NCBI RefSeq assembly: GCF_037975245.1
Contig: NC_092569.1
Location: forward strand, 26,983,168-27,047,167
DNA length: 64,000 nucleotides
Source of the DNA: Apostichopus japonicus
Taxonomy: Eukaryota > Echinodermata > Holothuroidea > Aspidochirotida > Stichopodidae
Direction: 5' to 3'
In this document: positions 38,997 to 53,613 of the stretch, one piece after another
Layout of the letters: each line of letters opens with the position of its first letter
Numbering within the stretch: position 1 is the stretch's first letter
Notes under the pieces: generated by a model
The model's input: only the letters and a program-made list of their open reading frames with translations
What the model was told of the DNA's origin: nothing
Database searches by the model: none
Program-made: the position numbers and the translations under genes

Positions 38997-39311
38997 GACA
39001 AATGGTATCCAGGTAAAGTGGTAAATCAAAGGCCCGAACCAAGATCTTATGAAATTGAAACCCCATCAAGAGGTGTACTTAGAAGAAATCGTAGGTATAT
39101 TAAAGAAGGGGAGAGAAAGGTCACATTCAGAGAACCTGATGTTAGTGGACATACATCAGATGATCAAGGGGTTCCAATAGAGTCACCAAGATCTCTACTT
39201 TCAGATGATACTACTCTAAGTACCCAAGACCCTGAAAGTGGAGACGGGGCTGAATACTATTATACACGTTCAGGACGTAGAGTGAATCCAAGAAATGTAT
39301 TAGATTTATGA
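38997..39311 (+). pseudogene. C-terminal continuation of integrase after an in-frame stop
   Basis: This is in the same frame as the integrase ORF and separated from it by a single TAA. It starts DKWYPGKVV, typical of the chromatin-facing C-terminal module of Ty3 integrases, and carries on through a Ser/Asp-rich tail to TGA at 39309-39311, shortly before the purine tract. Point decay or readthrough are both possible; decay is simpler. Confidence 0.7.
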
Positions 39312-39384
39312 ATACGTTCACAAGGTGGAAGTTGTTTATTAAGCCCTAAGATTTTAATAAGTGTTCTTAAGTGAAAAAGAGGGA

Positions 39385-39643
39385 TGTGATGTGATGTTAC
39401 ATAATTTATTGTAAAACTGTTACGTGTACATGTTATGCGAGTAGACCAATCAGAAGTGTCCAACCAGTGATATATAAGCAGTACACGAGGCGTGTGCCTC
39501 CACTTCACTTTCCTACTTTATGTCTCTAAGTTGTGTATCCGTGCTCGTTATACTTATGTTATGTATTGTAAATATATATACGTTGAAGTCAGAGACTTGT
39601 TATGTTCTTCTTTGATATGTCCACCCAAGTCAGAAACATTACA
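39385..39643 (+). repeat. Right LTR (259 bp)
   Basis: Same length and ends as the left LTR, followed by AAGGG. Visible differences include AATTTATTG versus AACTTTATG near the start and GTTATGTATTG versus GTTATTTATTG near the end. Confidence 0.92.
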
Positions 39644-39910
39644 AAGGGCACGTACAATCAAAACATGGAATTCTCTATCAGACGATATTACAAATAAACC
39701 TTCTGCAAAATCATTCAGAAGAAACTTTATTCAAAAAATTATTGCATCTTATTAGATGCACATGTTCATATTTTCTTATATATTTAGTTTACTTGTTCCT
39801 TTTCTTTACAGGGAGTCCTCTACTTTGTTAAGCCATCTGAAGGTTTTTTTAGAGGACTTCCTATCACATTGTATATATTCACGTGATAAAACAAATAAAT
39901 CAATCAATCA

Positions 39911-42900
39911 ATAACACACATGCATCTATACTGATTAACGCGGCTGTCTCTTATTCACAGTACAAACTGATCAAGCTATGTACACTGGGACCCAGTAGCA
40001 TCTACTGACAGGCCTAACATGTGTTACGGTGTTATAACACACATGCATATATATTGATTAACGGCTGTCTCTTATTCACAGTACAAACCGATCAAGCTAT
40101 GTACATTGGGGCCCAGTAGCATCTACTGACAGGCCTAACATGTGTTACGGTGTTATAACATACATGCATCTATACTGATTAACGCGGCTGTCTCTTATTC
40201 ACAGTACAAACCGATCAAGCTATGTACATTGGGGCCCAGTAGCATCTACTGACAGGCCTAACGGGTGTTATAACATACATGTATCTATACTGCTTAACGG
40301 CTGTCTCTTATTCACAGTACAAACCGATCAAGCTATGTACATTGGGGCCCAGTAGCATCTACTGACAGGCCTAACATGTGTTACGGTGTTATAACATACA
40401 TGCATCTATACTGATTAACGCGGCTGTCTCTTATTCACAGTACAAACCGATCAAACTATGTACATTGGGGCCCAGTAGCATCTGCTGACAGGTCTTACGT
40501 GTGTTACGGTGTTATAACATACATGTATCTATACTGCTTAACGGCTGTCTCTTATTCACAGTACAAACTGATCAAGCTATGTACATTGGGGCCCAGTAGC
40601 ATCTACTGACAGGCCTAACATGTGTTACGGTGTTATAACACACATGCATATATACTGATTAACGCGGCTGTCTCTTATTGACAGTACAAACCGATCAAGC
40701 TATGTACATTTGGGCCCAGTAGCATCTACTGACAGGCCTAACATGTGTTACGGTGTTATAACACACATGCATATATACTGATTAACGCGGCTGTCTCTTA
40801 TTCACAGTACAAACCGATCAAGCTATGTACATTGGGGCCCAGTAGCATCGGCTGACAGGTCTTACGTGTGTTACGGTGTTATAACATACATGCATATATA
40901 CTGATTAACGGCTGTCTCTTATTGACAGTACAAACCGATCAAGCTATGTACATTGGGGCCCAGTAGCATCTACTGACAGGCCTAACATGTGTTACGGTGT
41001 TATAACACACATGCATATATACTGATTAACGCGGCTGTCTCTTATTCACAGTACAAACCGATCAAGCTATGTACATTGGGGCCCAGTAGCATCGGCTGAC
41101 AGGTCTTACGTGTGTTACGGTGTTATAACATACATGCATATATACTGATTAACGGCTGTCTCTTATTGACAGTACAAACCGATCAAGCTATGTACATTGG
41201 GGCCCAGTAGCATCTACTGACAGGCCTAACGGGTTTTATAACACACATGTATCTATACTGCTTAACGGCTGTCTCTTATTGACAGTACAAACCGATCAAG
41301 CTATGTACATTGGGGCCCAGTAGCATCTACTGACAGGCCTAACATGTGTTACGGTGTTATAACATACATGCATCTATACTGATTAACACGGCTGTCTCTT
41401 ATTCACAGTACAAACCGATCAAGCTATGTACATTGGGGCCCAGTAGCATCTGCTGACAGGTCTTGCGTGTGTTACGGTGTTATAACATACATGTATCTAT
41501 ACTGATTAACGGCTGTCTCTTATTCACAGTACAAACCGATCAAGCTATGTACATTGGGGCCCAGTAGCATCGGCTGACAGGTCTTACGTGTGTTACGGTG
41601 TTATAACATACATGCATATATACTGATTAACGGCTGTCTCTTATTGACAGTACAAACCGATCAAGCTATGTACATTGGGGCCCAGTAGCATCTACTGACA
41701 GGCCTAACATGTGTTACGGTGTTATAACATACATGCATCTATACTGATTAACGCGGCTGTCTCTTATTCACAGTACAAACCGATCAAGCTATGTACATTG
41801 GGGCCCAGTAGCATCTACTGACAGGCCTAACGGGTGTTATAACATACATGTATCTATACTGCTTAACGGCTGTCTCTTATTCACAGTACAAACCGATCAA
41901 GCTATGTACATTGGGGCCCAGTAGCATCTACTGACAGGCCTAACATGTGTTACGGTGTTATAACATACATGCATCTATACTGATTAACGCGGCTGTCTCT
42001 TATTCACAGTACAAACCGATCAAGCTATGTACATTGGGGCCCAGTAGCATCTGCTGACAGGTCTTACGTGTGTTACGGTGTTATAACATACATGTATCTA
42101 TACTGCTTAACGGCTGTCTCTTATTCACAGTACAAACTGATCAAGCTATGTACATTGGGGCCCAGTAGCATCTACTGACAGGCCTAACATGTGTTACGGT
42201 GTTATAACACACATGCATATATACTGATTAACGCGGCTGTCTCTTATTGACAGTACAAACCGATCAAGCTATGTACATTGGGGCCCAGTAGCATCTACTG
42301 ACAGGCCTAACATGTGTTACGGTGTTATAACACACATGCATATATACTGATTAACGCGGCTGTCTCTTATTCACAGTACAAACCGATCAAGCTATGTACA
42401 TTGGGGCCCAGTAGCATCGGCTGACAGGTCTTACGTGTGTTACGGTGTTATAACATACATGCATATATACTGATTAACGGCTGTCTCTTATTGACAGTAC
42501 AAACCGATCAAGCTATGTACATTGGGGCCCAGTAGCATCTACTGACAGGCCTAACATGTGTTACGGTGTTATAACACACATGCATATATACTGATTAACG
42601 CGGCTGTCTCTTATTCACAGTACAAACCGATCAAGCTATGTACATTGGGGCCCAGTAGCATCGGCTGACAGGTCTTACGTGTGTTACGGTGTTATAACAT
42701 ACATGCATATATACTGATTAACGGCTGTCTCTTATTGACAGTACAAACCGATCAAGCTATGTACATTGGGGCCCAGTAGCATCTACTGACAGGCCTAACG
42801 GGTTTTATAACACACATGTATCTATACTGCTTAACGGCTGTCTCTTATTGACAGTACAAACCGATCAAGCTATGTACATTGGGGCCCAGTAGCATCTACT

Positions 42901-44449
42901 GACAGGCCTAACATGTGTTACGGTGTTATAACATACATGCATCTATACTGATTAACACGGCTGTCTCTTATTCACAGTACAAACCGATCAAGCTATGTAC
43001 ATTGGGGCCCAGTAGCATCTGCTGACAGGTCTTGCGTGTGTTACGGTGTTATAACATACATGTATCTATACTGATTAACGGCTGTCTCTTATTCACAGTA
43101 CAAACCGATCAAGCTATGTACATTGGGGCCCAGTAGCATCGGCTGACAGGTCTTACGTGTGTTACGGTGTTATAACATACATGCATATATACTGATTAAC
43201 GGCTGTCTCTTATTGACAGTACAAACCGATCAAGCTATGTACATTGGGGCCCAGTAGCATCTACTGACAGGCCTAACATGTGTTACGGTGTTATAACATA
43301 CATGCATCTATACTGATTAACGCGGCTGTCTCTTATTCACAGTACAAACCGATCAAGCTATGTACATTGGGGCCCAGTAGCATCTACTGACAGGCCTAAC
43401 GGGTGTTATAACATACATGTATCTATACTGCTTAACGGCTGTCTCTTATTCACAGTACAAACCGATCAAGCTATGTACATTGGGGCCCAGTAGCATCTAC
43501 TGACAGGCCTAACATGTGTTACGGTGTTATAACATACATGCATCTATACTGATTAACGCGGCTGTCTCTTATTCACAGTACAAACCGATCAAGCTATGTA
43601 CATTGGGGCCCAGTAGCATCTGCTGACAGGTCTTACGTGTGTTACGGTGTTATAACATACATGTATCTATACTGCTTAACGGCTGTCTCTTATTCACAGT
43701 ACAAACTGATCAAGCTATGTACATTGGGGCCCAGTAGCATCTACTGACAGGCCTAACATGTGTTACGGTGTTATAACACACATGCATATATACTGATTAA
43801 CGCGGCTGTCTCTTATTGACAGTACAAACCGATCAAGCTATGTACATTGGGGCCCAGTAGCATCTACTGACAGGCCTAACATGTGTTACGGTGTTATAAC
43901 ACACATGCATATATACTGATTAACGCGGCTGTCTCTTATTCACAGTACAAACCGATCAAGCTATGTACATTGGGGCCCAGTAGCATCGGCTGACAGGTCT
44001 TACGTGTGTTACGGTGTTATAAGATACATGCATATATACTGATTAACGGCTGTCTCTTATTGACAGTACAAACCGATCAAGCTATGTACATTGGGGCCCA
44101 GTAGCATCTACTGACAGGCCTAACGGGTTTTATAACACACATGTATCTATACTGCTTAACGGCTGTCTCTTATTGACAGTACAAACCGATCAAGCTATGT
44201 ACATTGGGGCCCAGTAGCATCTACTGACAGGCCTAACATGTGTTACGGTGTTATAACATACATGCATCTATACTGATTAACACGGCTGTCTCTTATTCAC
44301 AGTACAAACCGATCAAGCTATGTACATTGGGGCCCAGTAGCATCTGCTGACAGGTCTAAGGTATGTTACGGTGTTATAACACACATGAATCTATACTGAT
44401 TAACGGCTGTCTCTTATTCACAGTACAAACTGATCAAGCTATGTACATT
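39911..44449. repeat. 121-bp satellite, right array (about 37 monomers, 1569-bp higher-order repeat)
   Basis: Same monomer as the left array, resuming after the LINE/LTR insertion. Marker variants recur at a fixed long distance: ACGGGTGTT at 40261, 41830 and 43399 (1569 bp each), and ACGGGTTTT at 41229 and 42798 (1569 bp), with a third at 44123 in a unit shortened by about two monomers. Copies of the 1569-bp unit look almost identical, implying recent amplification. The array ends abruptly at 44449 in unrelated sequence. Confidence 0.95.
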
Positions 44450-46199
44450 GTGTGTTGTGATTCTCTGAAGATGCATTTCCGTAGTGGATCATTTTAAGGT
44501 ATAAGCCTATATTTGAAACACGTTTTGGAGTTGATTTTGACAATTTGTAGAATGTGATATTATGACAAACAGATATCACGTAATAATTTAGCTATCACTT
44601 TGATTTTCCTATTGTGTCAAGTTCCACTCCGAATGGGTATATTGAGCAATAAAATATTTTAATCCTTTCCCGATGTATCTTTAGTACTATTACTATATGC
44701 GAAGTTTCCAGGTGGGGAATTTAAAAAAAAAACCCAATGGAATTCATTAAGTTGCCACTCATTAATCTTCACTAGGTTTACAAAAGACTTTAGGTGAGTG
44801 TCTTAGCTTGATCAGTTATAACCTGGTTTTGAGGCGCGTATCCAGGGATGTGGCAGTATATGTACAAACACCCCCCCCCCCCCCCGCCGCCTGTAGTTAA
44901 CCCCACACTAATCCCATATTAAAAGTAACTATTAGTGTATCCTAATTATACTTCAGTATACACAATTTCACGCGTCTGTTTTGTATTTATCGGAATGAGG
45001 CCCAGACGGGCCTGGGCCTCATTCCAATAAATAAAAAACGCCCCCCCCCCCCCGCTGCATTGGCGTCTCTTTCAATGATCGAAGGGGAAATCCCTCTCCT
45101 GTATAAAATATCCTGAATCATCCCCAGATCAATACCCGGTACTTCGTTTGGTTGCCGAAAAAGACCTACCAATCCCAAGTTTTTTTAAAAATATATCTAC
45201 ATAGAAAAGAAACCCCTTAATTTGATTCGTGACAAAAGTCGGAAGGTTTAAATATCAACATGCATTCGTGCGTTAACGATGAAATAGAATGATCCATGTT
45301 TGGCAGCAGGAACATAAAAACTTTCTCGAAAATGTGTTTTATGCATCTTCCTACAATTACGATGTATCCACGCGTGTTATACTGTGATTAATCTTTAGTA
45401 TACGGTATAGTTTACTATGTCTTTAGGCAATACAATTGTATTCTATATTGTACGTAGCCCAAATTATACGGCCGCTTCAAGCAAGGAAAGAGCGATAGAG
45501 AAATAAAAGAGAAGAAAAAGAATTAAATCAAGATAAAAAATAAATAAATAGAAGATGTGGCTATTTCAGATTTATAAAGTAAAGCCCTTGTATTTTAGCC
45601 CCTTTGATTATTTCATGAATTCGTTATTGCGCTGCTGTGGGGCCAATTACACTGCAAAACATTGTGAAAATCACGGATAGTATCACCGTTTAGTGTTGAA
45701 TGCACGCAAAACCTTTGTCTGAATCATGGAGTCGGTTTGTGATTCAGGCCAGTCGTATATTCAATTCATGTAATACCGAACTTCATTTAACTCATCTTAT
45801 TAAGGGGGGGGGGGGAATCAGTCACGTGTGTCTTTCAATCATTTTTTTTGGTCATCTCAAAGTTACGTTTTTACTATTTTTATTCATTTTAAAGTTTAGA
45901 AAACTTGATGAAATATTCTGATGTGCCAAAACATGTCGATTGTGTAATTGGAGAGGTTTTGGGAAAACACAACTAACATACTCCTTGTTAAAGAGTGGTT
46001 GTGGTTGTTACGCCTAGAAGCGATAGATGCATATAGGCCTATATGTTTCTACGCAGTGGTCTGTACAATTTCGAACATGTCGGCGCTGATGTATATCTGG
46101 AATGGAGGCCTATTGGTTCTATTAACGCATGCGCTCTGAACTAGTAAAATGGTAAAACCGAAACACAATTTAAGAAATTCTGATGAACATTTTCTAATT
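44450..46199. other. Right flank of the satellite array
   Basis: Contains the hairpin at 44984 and C or G runs at 44871, 45044 and 45805; no gene supported. Confidence 0.45.
44984..45033. repeat. Short GC-cored hairpin, 22-bp stem
   Basis: TATTTATCGGAATGAGGCCC pairs with the downstream GGGCCTCATTCCAATAAATA with one mismatch and a 6-nt loop. It is too short for a typical animal pre-miRNA. Confidence 0.75.
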
Positions 46200-46265
46200 T
46201 ATATATATATAGGCCTATATATATATAGGCCTATATATATATAGTCCTATATATATATATAGGCC

Positions 46266-46296
<31 letters not shown>

Positions 46297-46300
46297 TTAT
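46200..46300. repeat. (TA)n with periodic AGGCCT palindromes
   Basis: ATATATATAGGCCTATATAT-type units alternate four times (one AGTCCT variant), then (TA)n continues. Confidence 0.95.
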
Positions 46301-46315
46301 ATATATATTTGAAAA

Positions 46316-46440
46316 CGTCATGAAAAGGAAAATCCAGAACAGTGAAAAAACTTCCAGCCTCCATCGGGATTCGAACCCGGGCCTCCCGCTTTATATGCGG
46401 ACACCCTAACCACTAGATTTTGGACGCTGATTGTATGTCC
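46316..46440 (-). mobile_element. tRNA-derived SINE (family A), copy 3
   Basis: Antisense CCAGAACAGTGAAAAAACTT, GGGATTCGAACCCGGG and GCTTTATATGCGGACACCC. It is preceded by a (TA)n tract and followed by a large inverted repeat. Confidence 0.65.
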
Positions 46441-46443
46441 AGA

Positions 46444-46520
46444 GGTTCGAAACCGGTAATGAAGGTCGTAATTCCACTGTAGGCGTTTGTCACCTGTATC
46501 AAATTCAATACTATAGTTCT

Positions 46521-46579
<59 letters not shown>

Positions 46580-46667
46580 TATATTTAAACAGAACTATAG
46601 TATTGAATTCGATACAGGTGACAAACGCCTACAGTGGAATTACGACCTTCATTACCGGTTTCGAACC
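46444..46667. repeat. Inverted repeat with 81-bp arms around a (TA)n core
   Basis: Left arm 46444-46524 and right arm 46587-46667 are reverse complements with a single visible mismatch (GTATCAAATTC versus GTATCGAATTC). The 62-bp spacer is almost pure TA. Arms carry GGTTCGAAACCGG and CGTTTGTCACCTGTATC. Confidence 0.93.

Positions 46668-46671
<4 letters not shown>

Positions 46672-46699
<28 letters not shown>
46672..46699. repeat. (TA)n microsatellite
   Basis: A short TA run beside the inverted repeat. Confidence 0.95.
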
Positions 46700-50036
<3,337 letters not shown>

Positions 50037-53000
50037 TTACAATTAGTCTACATAACGGTTTCGATCCTTGTTAATTTATCAGATTTTGAATGATAATGTT
50101 AACATGCGATTCCCATCAAAAATCAAAGTTAAAATTGCTAACAGTTCAATTGTAGAGCACGTCCGAGAGAGTTCTCAACTTCCAATTTAAGCATATGTGA
50201 TAAATACTTGACTAGCTGACTAATTTAAGGATAATTGTTCTATGATTTGCAAGGGAAAAGCGATTGAACGACTAGATAGTAGGCTATTGTAAAGAGACCA
50301 GTACTAAAACTCGCAAAAAATGCAACAGAATTAACAACATTTTCTTTTTTATGGCTTCAAAATAACTTGCCGGCATCCAATGAGTTTGTCAAAAGTATAA
50401 AGGGTAAAATACTGAACACGAAATTTGTGAATGAATTATTTGAAAATATAAATGAATGGAGGAAAGCTAATATTAAACCGTGGACTGCTAAAGGCGAATA
50501 CGATCATCAATGTAGCTATAAAATAACGTTCCAAAATATTATAATTTTACCAGGGTTATAAAAAAATAAAATTCATGATAAAGTAAGAAAATAATAATTA
50601 TGATTAAATTATGATATATCAAAATTGTAGTGGGAGAAAGTGATATACCCTGTTTTCATTCATCATTTCTGTACGTATTTTCTCTCATTTCGGCAAAATA
50701 AAATATATCGTGAAGACCATATTAATTTTGAAAGCTTTCTTGCAAGTTAATTGACTGACTTGGCTCCATGCCTTACTCGATCCTTATCCCTGCCAATGTT
50801 CCACTTTGAATAGTATATAAAGGCCTGTGCTTTTTAGTCGCATTTGAAGTTGACTATATGTTTCTTTAGAGGACTTCCACATTTGTGTAATTGTGCTGGT
50901 TCTTTGGTGGCAATGATCACAAAATCACAACAAATTGACCTTCCTCCATGACAACATATCACAACACCAAAAAGGGTTATGAAAACTAGAAGGCTAGTAA
51001 ACTGCATCGTCATGTGCTATTAAATCAATTTTCGCTGCGTGTTAGACCACTCATTGAAATTAATAGTAACGACATTATGCAATAAATCATGGTCTATTCA
51101 TACATACATTCAATTCAAAGAAAGGGTGGTTTTACGTTAATAGGTGGCGCTACAACTCTTTTATTTCCCGTTCTGTCATGTTGACAGTGAATATGCTATA
51201 GTTATCGTGTTATCTGGTTGTATAGGTTCGATTGACAAAACGCCAACCTAACTCTAACTTTCTAGCAAAGAAGATAAATTTGACATTAAAAATTAAAAAG
51301 TCTGAGATAAAATGCCACAATTTGAAGTAAATGTTCGAATATTCATGTCCAGTAATTCGCCTGGCATTGGGGTTTAATGTGGACGTTTTTAGGTAAAAAA
51401 TATTAGAAATTCTGAGATAAGAAACCGAAAGTTTGAGATCAAAAATTTTGATATAAAAAGTCGTAAATTTCAGGAACGATCTAAAATTGTGCGGAAGTAG
51501 AAACTTGGATAATATGTAGACGAAAATTTTACACTAAAAAAAAAACATGTAGATAATATGAGATAAGATTTGCAATTCGAGGTAAAAGTCGAAAATAAGT
51601 AGAGAATCAAACTTTCAAAATGGAATAGTTCCAACAATTGGGATAACATGTAGAATGTTTAAAAAATATAACATGTTGAATTTTCTCTGTCTCTTCTGGG
51701 CGACAGTAGTATTAACAAAAGTAAAATTTGTCTGATGAAGTTGCCCAAACAGGCCACTAGATCATTCCCCCTCCCTCTCCAACTTTTCGGAACTTATACT
51801 GCGACCACTGCCGTTGATACTCTAGTATTGCGTTTGACTTCACAGAGGACAAGTTGGAGAAATCTTGGTTTCATCTCCATCTCCCTCCACCACGTCAACA
51901 TGGGCTCTATCATTTACATTTTAAGTATTGAATATCAATTCTGCTAATTTAGGGACCGTGGGGATAAAGTAAATCAAGCAACACATGTAATGTACAGCCA
52001 ACGAAATAAAAAAAAAACACTTTCAGGATGAATGAAATAAAATATGGTAAACAAATAATCACATGACACACAAACCACGTGACATACTGATCACATGACA
52101 TCCACAGATCTCCAACTTTTACAAAAATGAATAAATTAGAGGTTATAACTAAATTAGGTGATCACCATAGTTAAGTAAGATAACAAATAGTTAGCTAACC
52201 GGTTCCTGCTCCCCGATGATTGCACCTCCAAGGTAGCAAAGTTGACCACCCCCCCCCCCACAGACCTTAAAATGTCAGTCTACTTGTATTTGTATTCCTG
52301 GATGTCGGTGACAAACAATACAAACAAATCGCTAGTAACGCACTAATATAGCCCACTTCTGACACTGTAATATGTTCCGAGTAAAAAGGTACAGTTGCGG
52401 CGTACAATAATTGTAAGATTCCATTATGGCAACTCAAATGGCGAATGACACACTGTCTTATTGTTTTATTTCCGGCACTGTATTAAATATGTCCCTAGTA
52501 AAATGCACAATCTTGACGCACCATAAGTTTATTTGTCAAAATAGAATAGGTTAAAATAGTTGCGAACTTCCAGAGTCTGCGTAAGAGATCCCCCAAGGCT
52601 ATTAGACAGACGTCTTGTTTAGGGAAAAGTATAATTGGTATCGACGAAACATAGCCTACGTTAGTATAAATAGGTCGGTATAACGAGATGGGTGCAAGAT
52701 CCAGGTTACAAAGAAACAAATGAAATCCCTTTCAGTATCTTCTCTGTAAATCTAACTCCCCTGAAAACTATAACACGTCTTAACCAACTTACCACCAATC
52801 CATATCAAATCCGTTCACATATCATTTCCCTTGTATATCTAAAGCACATTATTATCTACGCTTGTCTTCCATGGCTCTGTACCGAACTCCAGCTATCCTA
52901 TAATAATTTCTTACTTATTTCTATAAATTTCCAATCAGCTGTACTGCTTTGTTCAACATTAACTAATCATCAGCCATGCTCTGGTCATAATCCCCACAAA

Positions 53001-53482
53001 CCTTTGTAATAACTGCACTACACTCCGTAGTAATCTGTTGCTACCATGATAACATGAAAAGTACACCACAAGATCTGTCCTCTGCGTTCTTAACACGATA
53101 TGACACGCTACTTCGTCGACACTTCACGAGAAGTTAGAAATACTATTATGAGACCGTTCATACTTCATTCGATATGATATGATGCGATGCGATAAAAACA
53201 GAAAAGAAACATAATCTTAACTTTTGTCGCTCTTTATAGATGTCGCATTGCGATGCTGTGTGATTACCCAATCAAAGCCATGTTATGGGAGGGGGGGGGG
53301 GGCGAGGGGACGAACGTAAGACCTATATGTATATGTATTTGGTTTTAGTACCTGTGGATGCGTGCAACCTCGTACCACTACATGAGTTGTTTGACCAGCC
53401 GAATGATTATTTCTTGTGAAGAAACCTGCTCAATATTTGTTGTATTCAAATCATTTGGTTCCCTTCTGTTTTCCTATTGCAG
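50037..53482. other. Upstream region of the GPCR gene
   Basis: 50367-50561 is a short unrecognised ORF. 51290-51700 is built of degenerate GAGATAA/AATTTGAGGTAAAAGTC-like words. A G run at 53289. Ends at the putative 3' splice site before the GPCR exon. Confidence 0.45.
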
Positions 53483-53613
53483 TTAGTTACCATCAGATGA
53501 AGTGTCGTAAGCATAACGAAAGAAGACAGATTCAAGACCCTTACCAAATGTGTTGAAAAGAAGGCGCGTCTACAGTCTGCCAGGAAGGGGGATAAAAAAT
53601 AGAGTAATCAACA

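Larger units (their letters stand above)
37783..39643 (+). mobile_element. Internally deleted Ty3/gypsy-type LTR retrotransposon
   Basis: Two 259-bp direct LTRs (37783-38041 and 39385-39643) start TGTGATGTGATG and end CATTACA. They differ at about five positions by eye, so insertion is fairly recent. A 5-bp target duplication, AAGGG, lies at 37778-37782 and 39644-39648. The primer-binding site begins directly after the left LTR; a purine tract (AAAAAGAGGGA) precedes the right LTR. The interior is only about 1.34 kb: it keeps integrase but lacks gag, protease, reverse transcriptase and RNase H. The LTR holds a TATA-like GATATATAAG about 90 bp in. It is nested inside a LINE fragment. Confidence 0.93.
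37685..39910 (+). mobile_element. 5'-truncated LINE 3' end, interrupted by the LTR element
   Basis: The LINE sequence is 37685-37782 plus 39649-39910. Read across the LTR insertion, the frame ends with blocks such as NRYNSTMGMLSLRA and TIKTWNSLSDDI, then a stop at 39753-39755. This is the usual C-terminus of CR1/Jockey-like ORF2 proteins. A short 3' UTR ends in an AATCAATCAATCA tail. A 7-bp target duplication ATAACAC (37678-37684 and 39911-39917) places the insertion inside one satellite monomer. Confidence 0.82.

Noticed and set aside
39492-39755. 87-codon ORF from the right LTR into the LINE tail
   Set aside because: A chance fusion of LTR sequence with the true LINE C-terminus; only the last part (from about 39649) reflects a real protein.
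34862-44449. CRISPR array
   Set aside because: Period and spacers are not CRISPR-like: whole 121-bp monomers repeat without unique spacers, and the context is eukaryotic.
52692-53009. 105-codon ORF upstream of the GPCR
   Set aside because: No protein-like features and no splice link into the GPCR frame, which has its own start after an in-frame stop.
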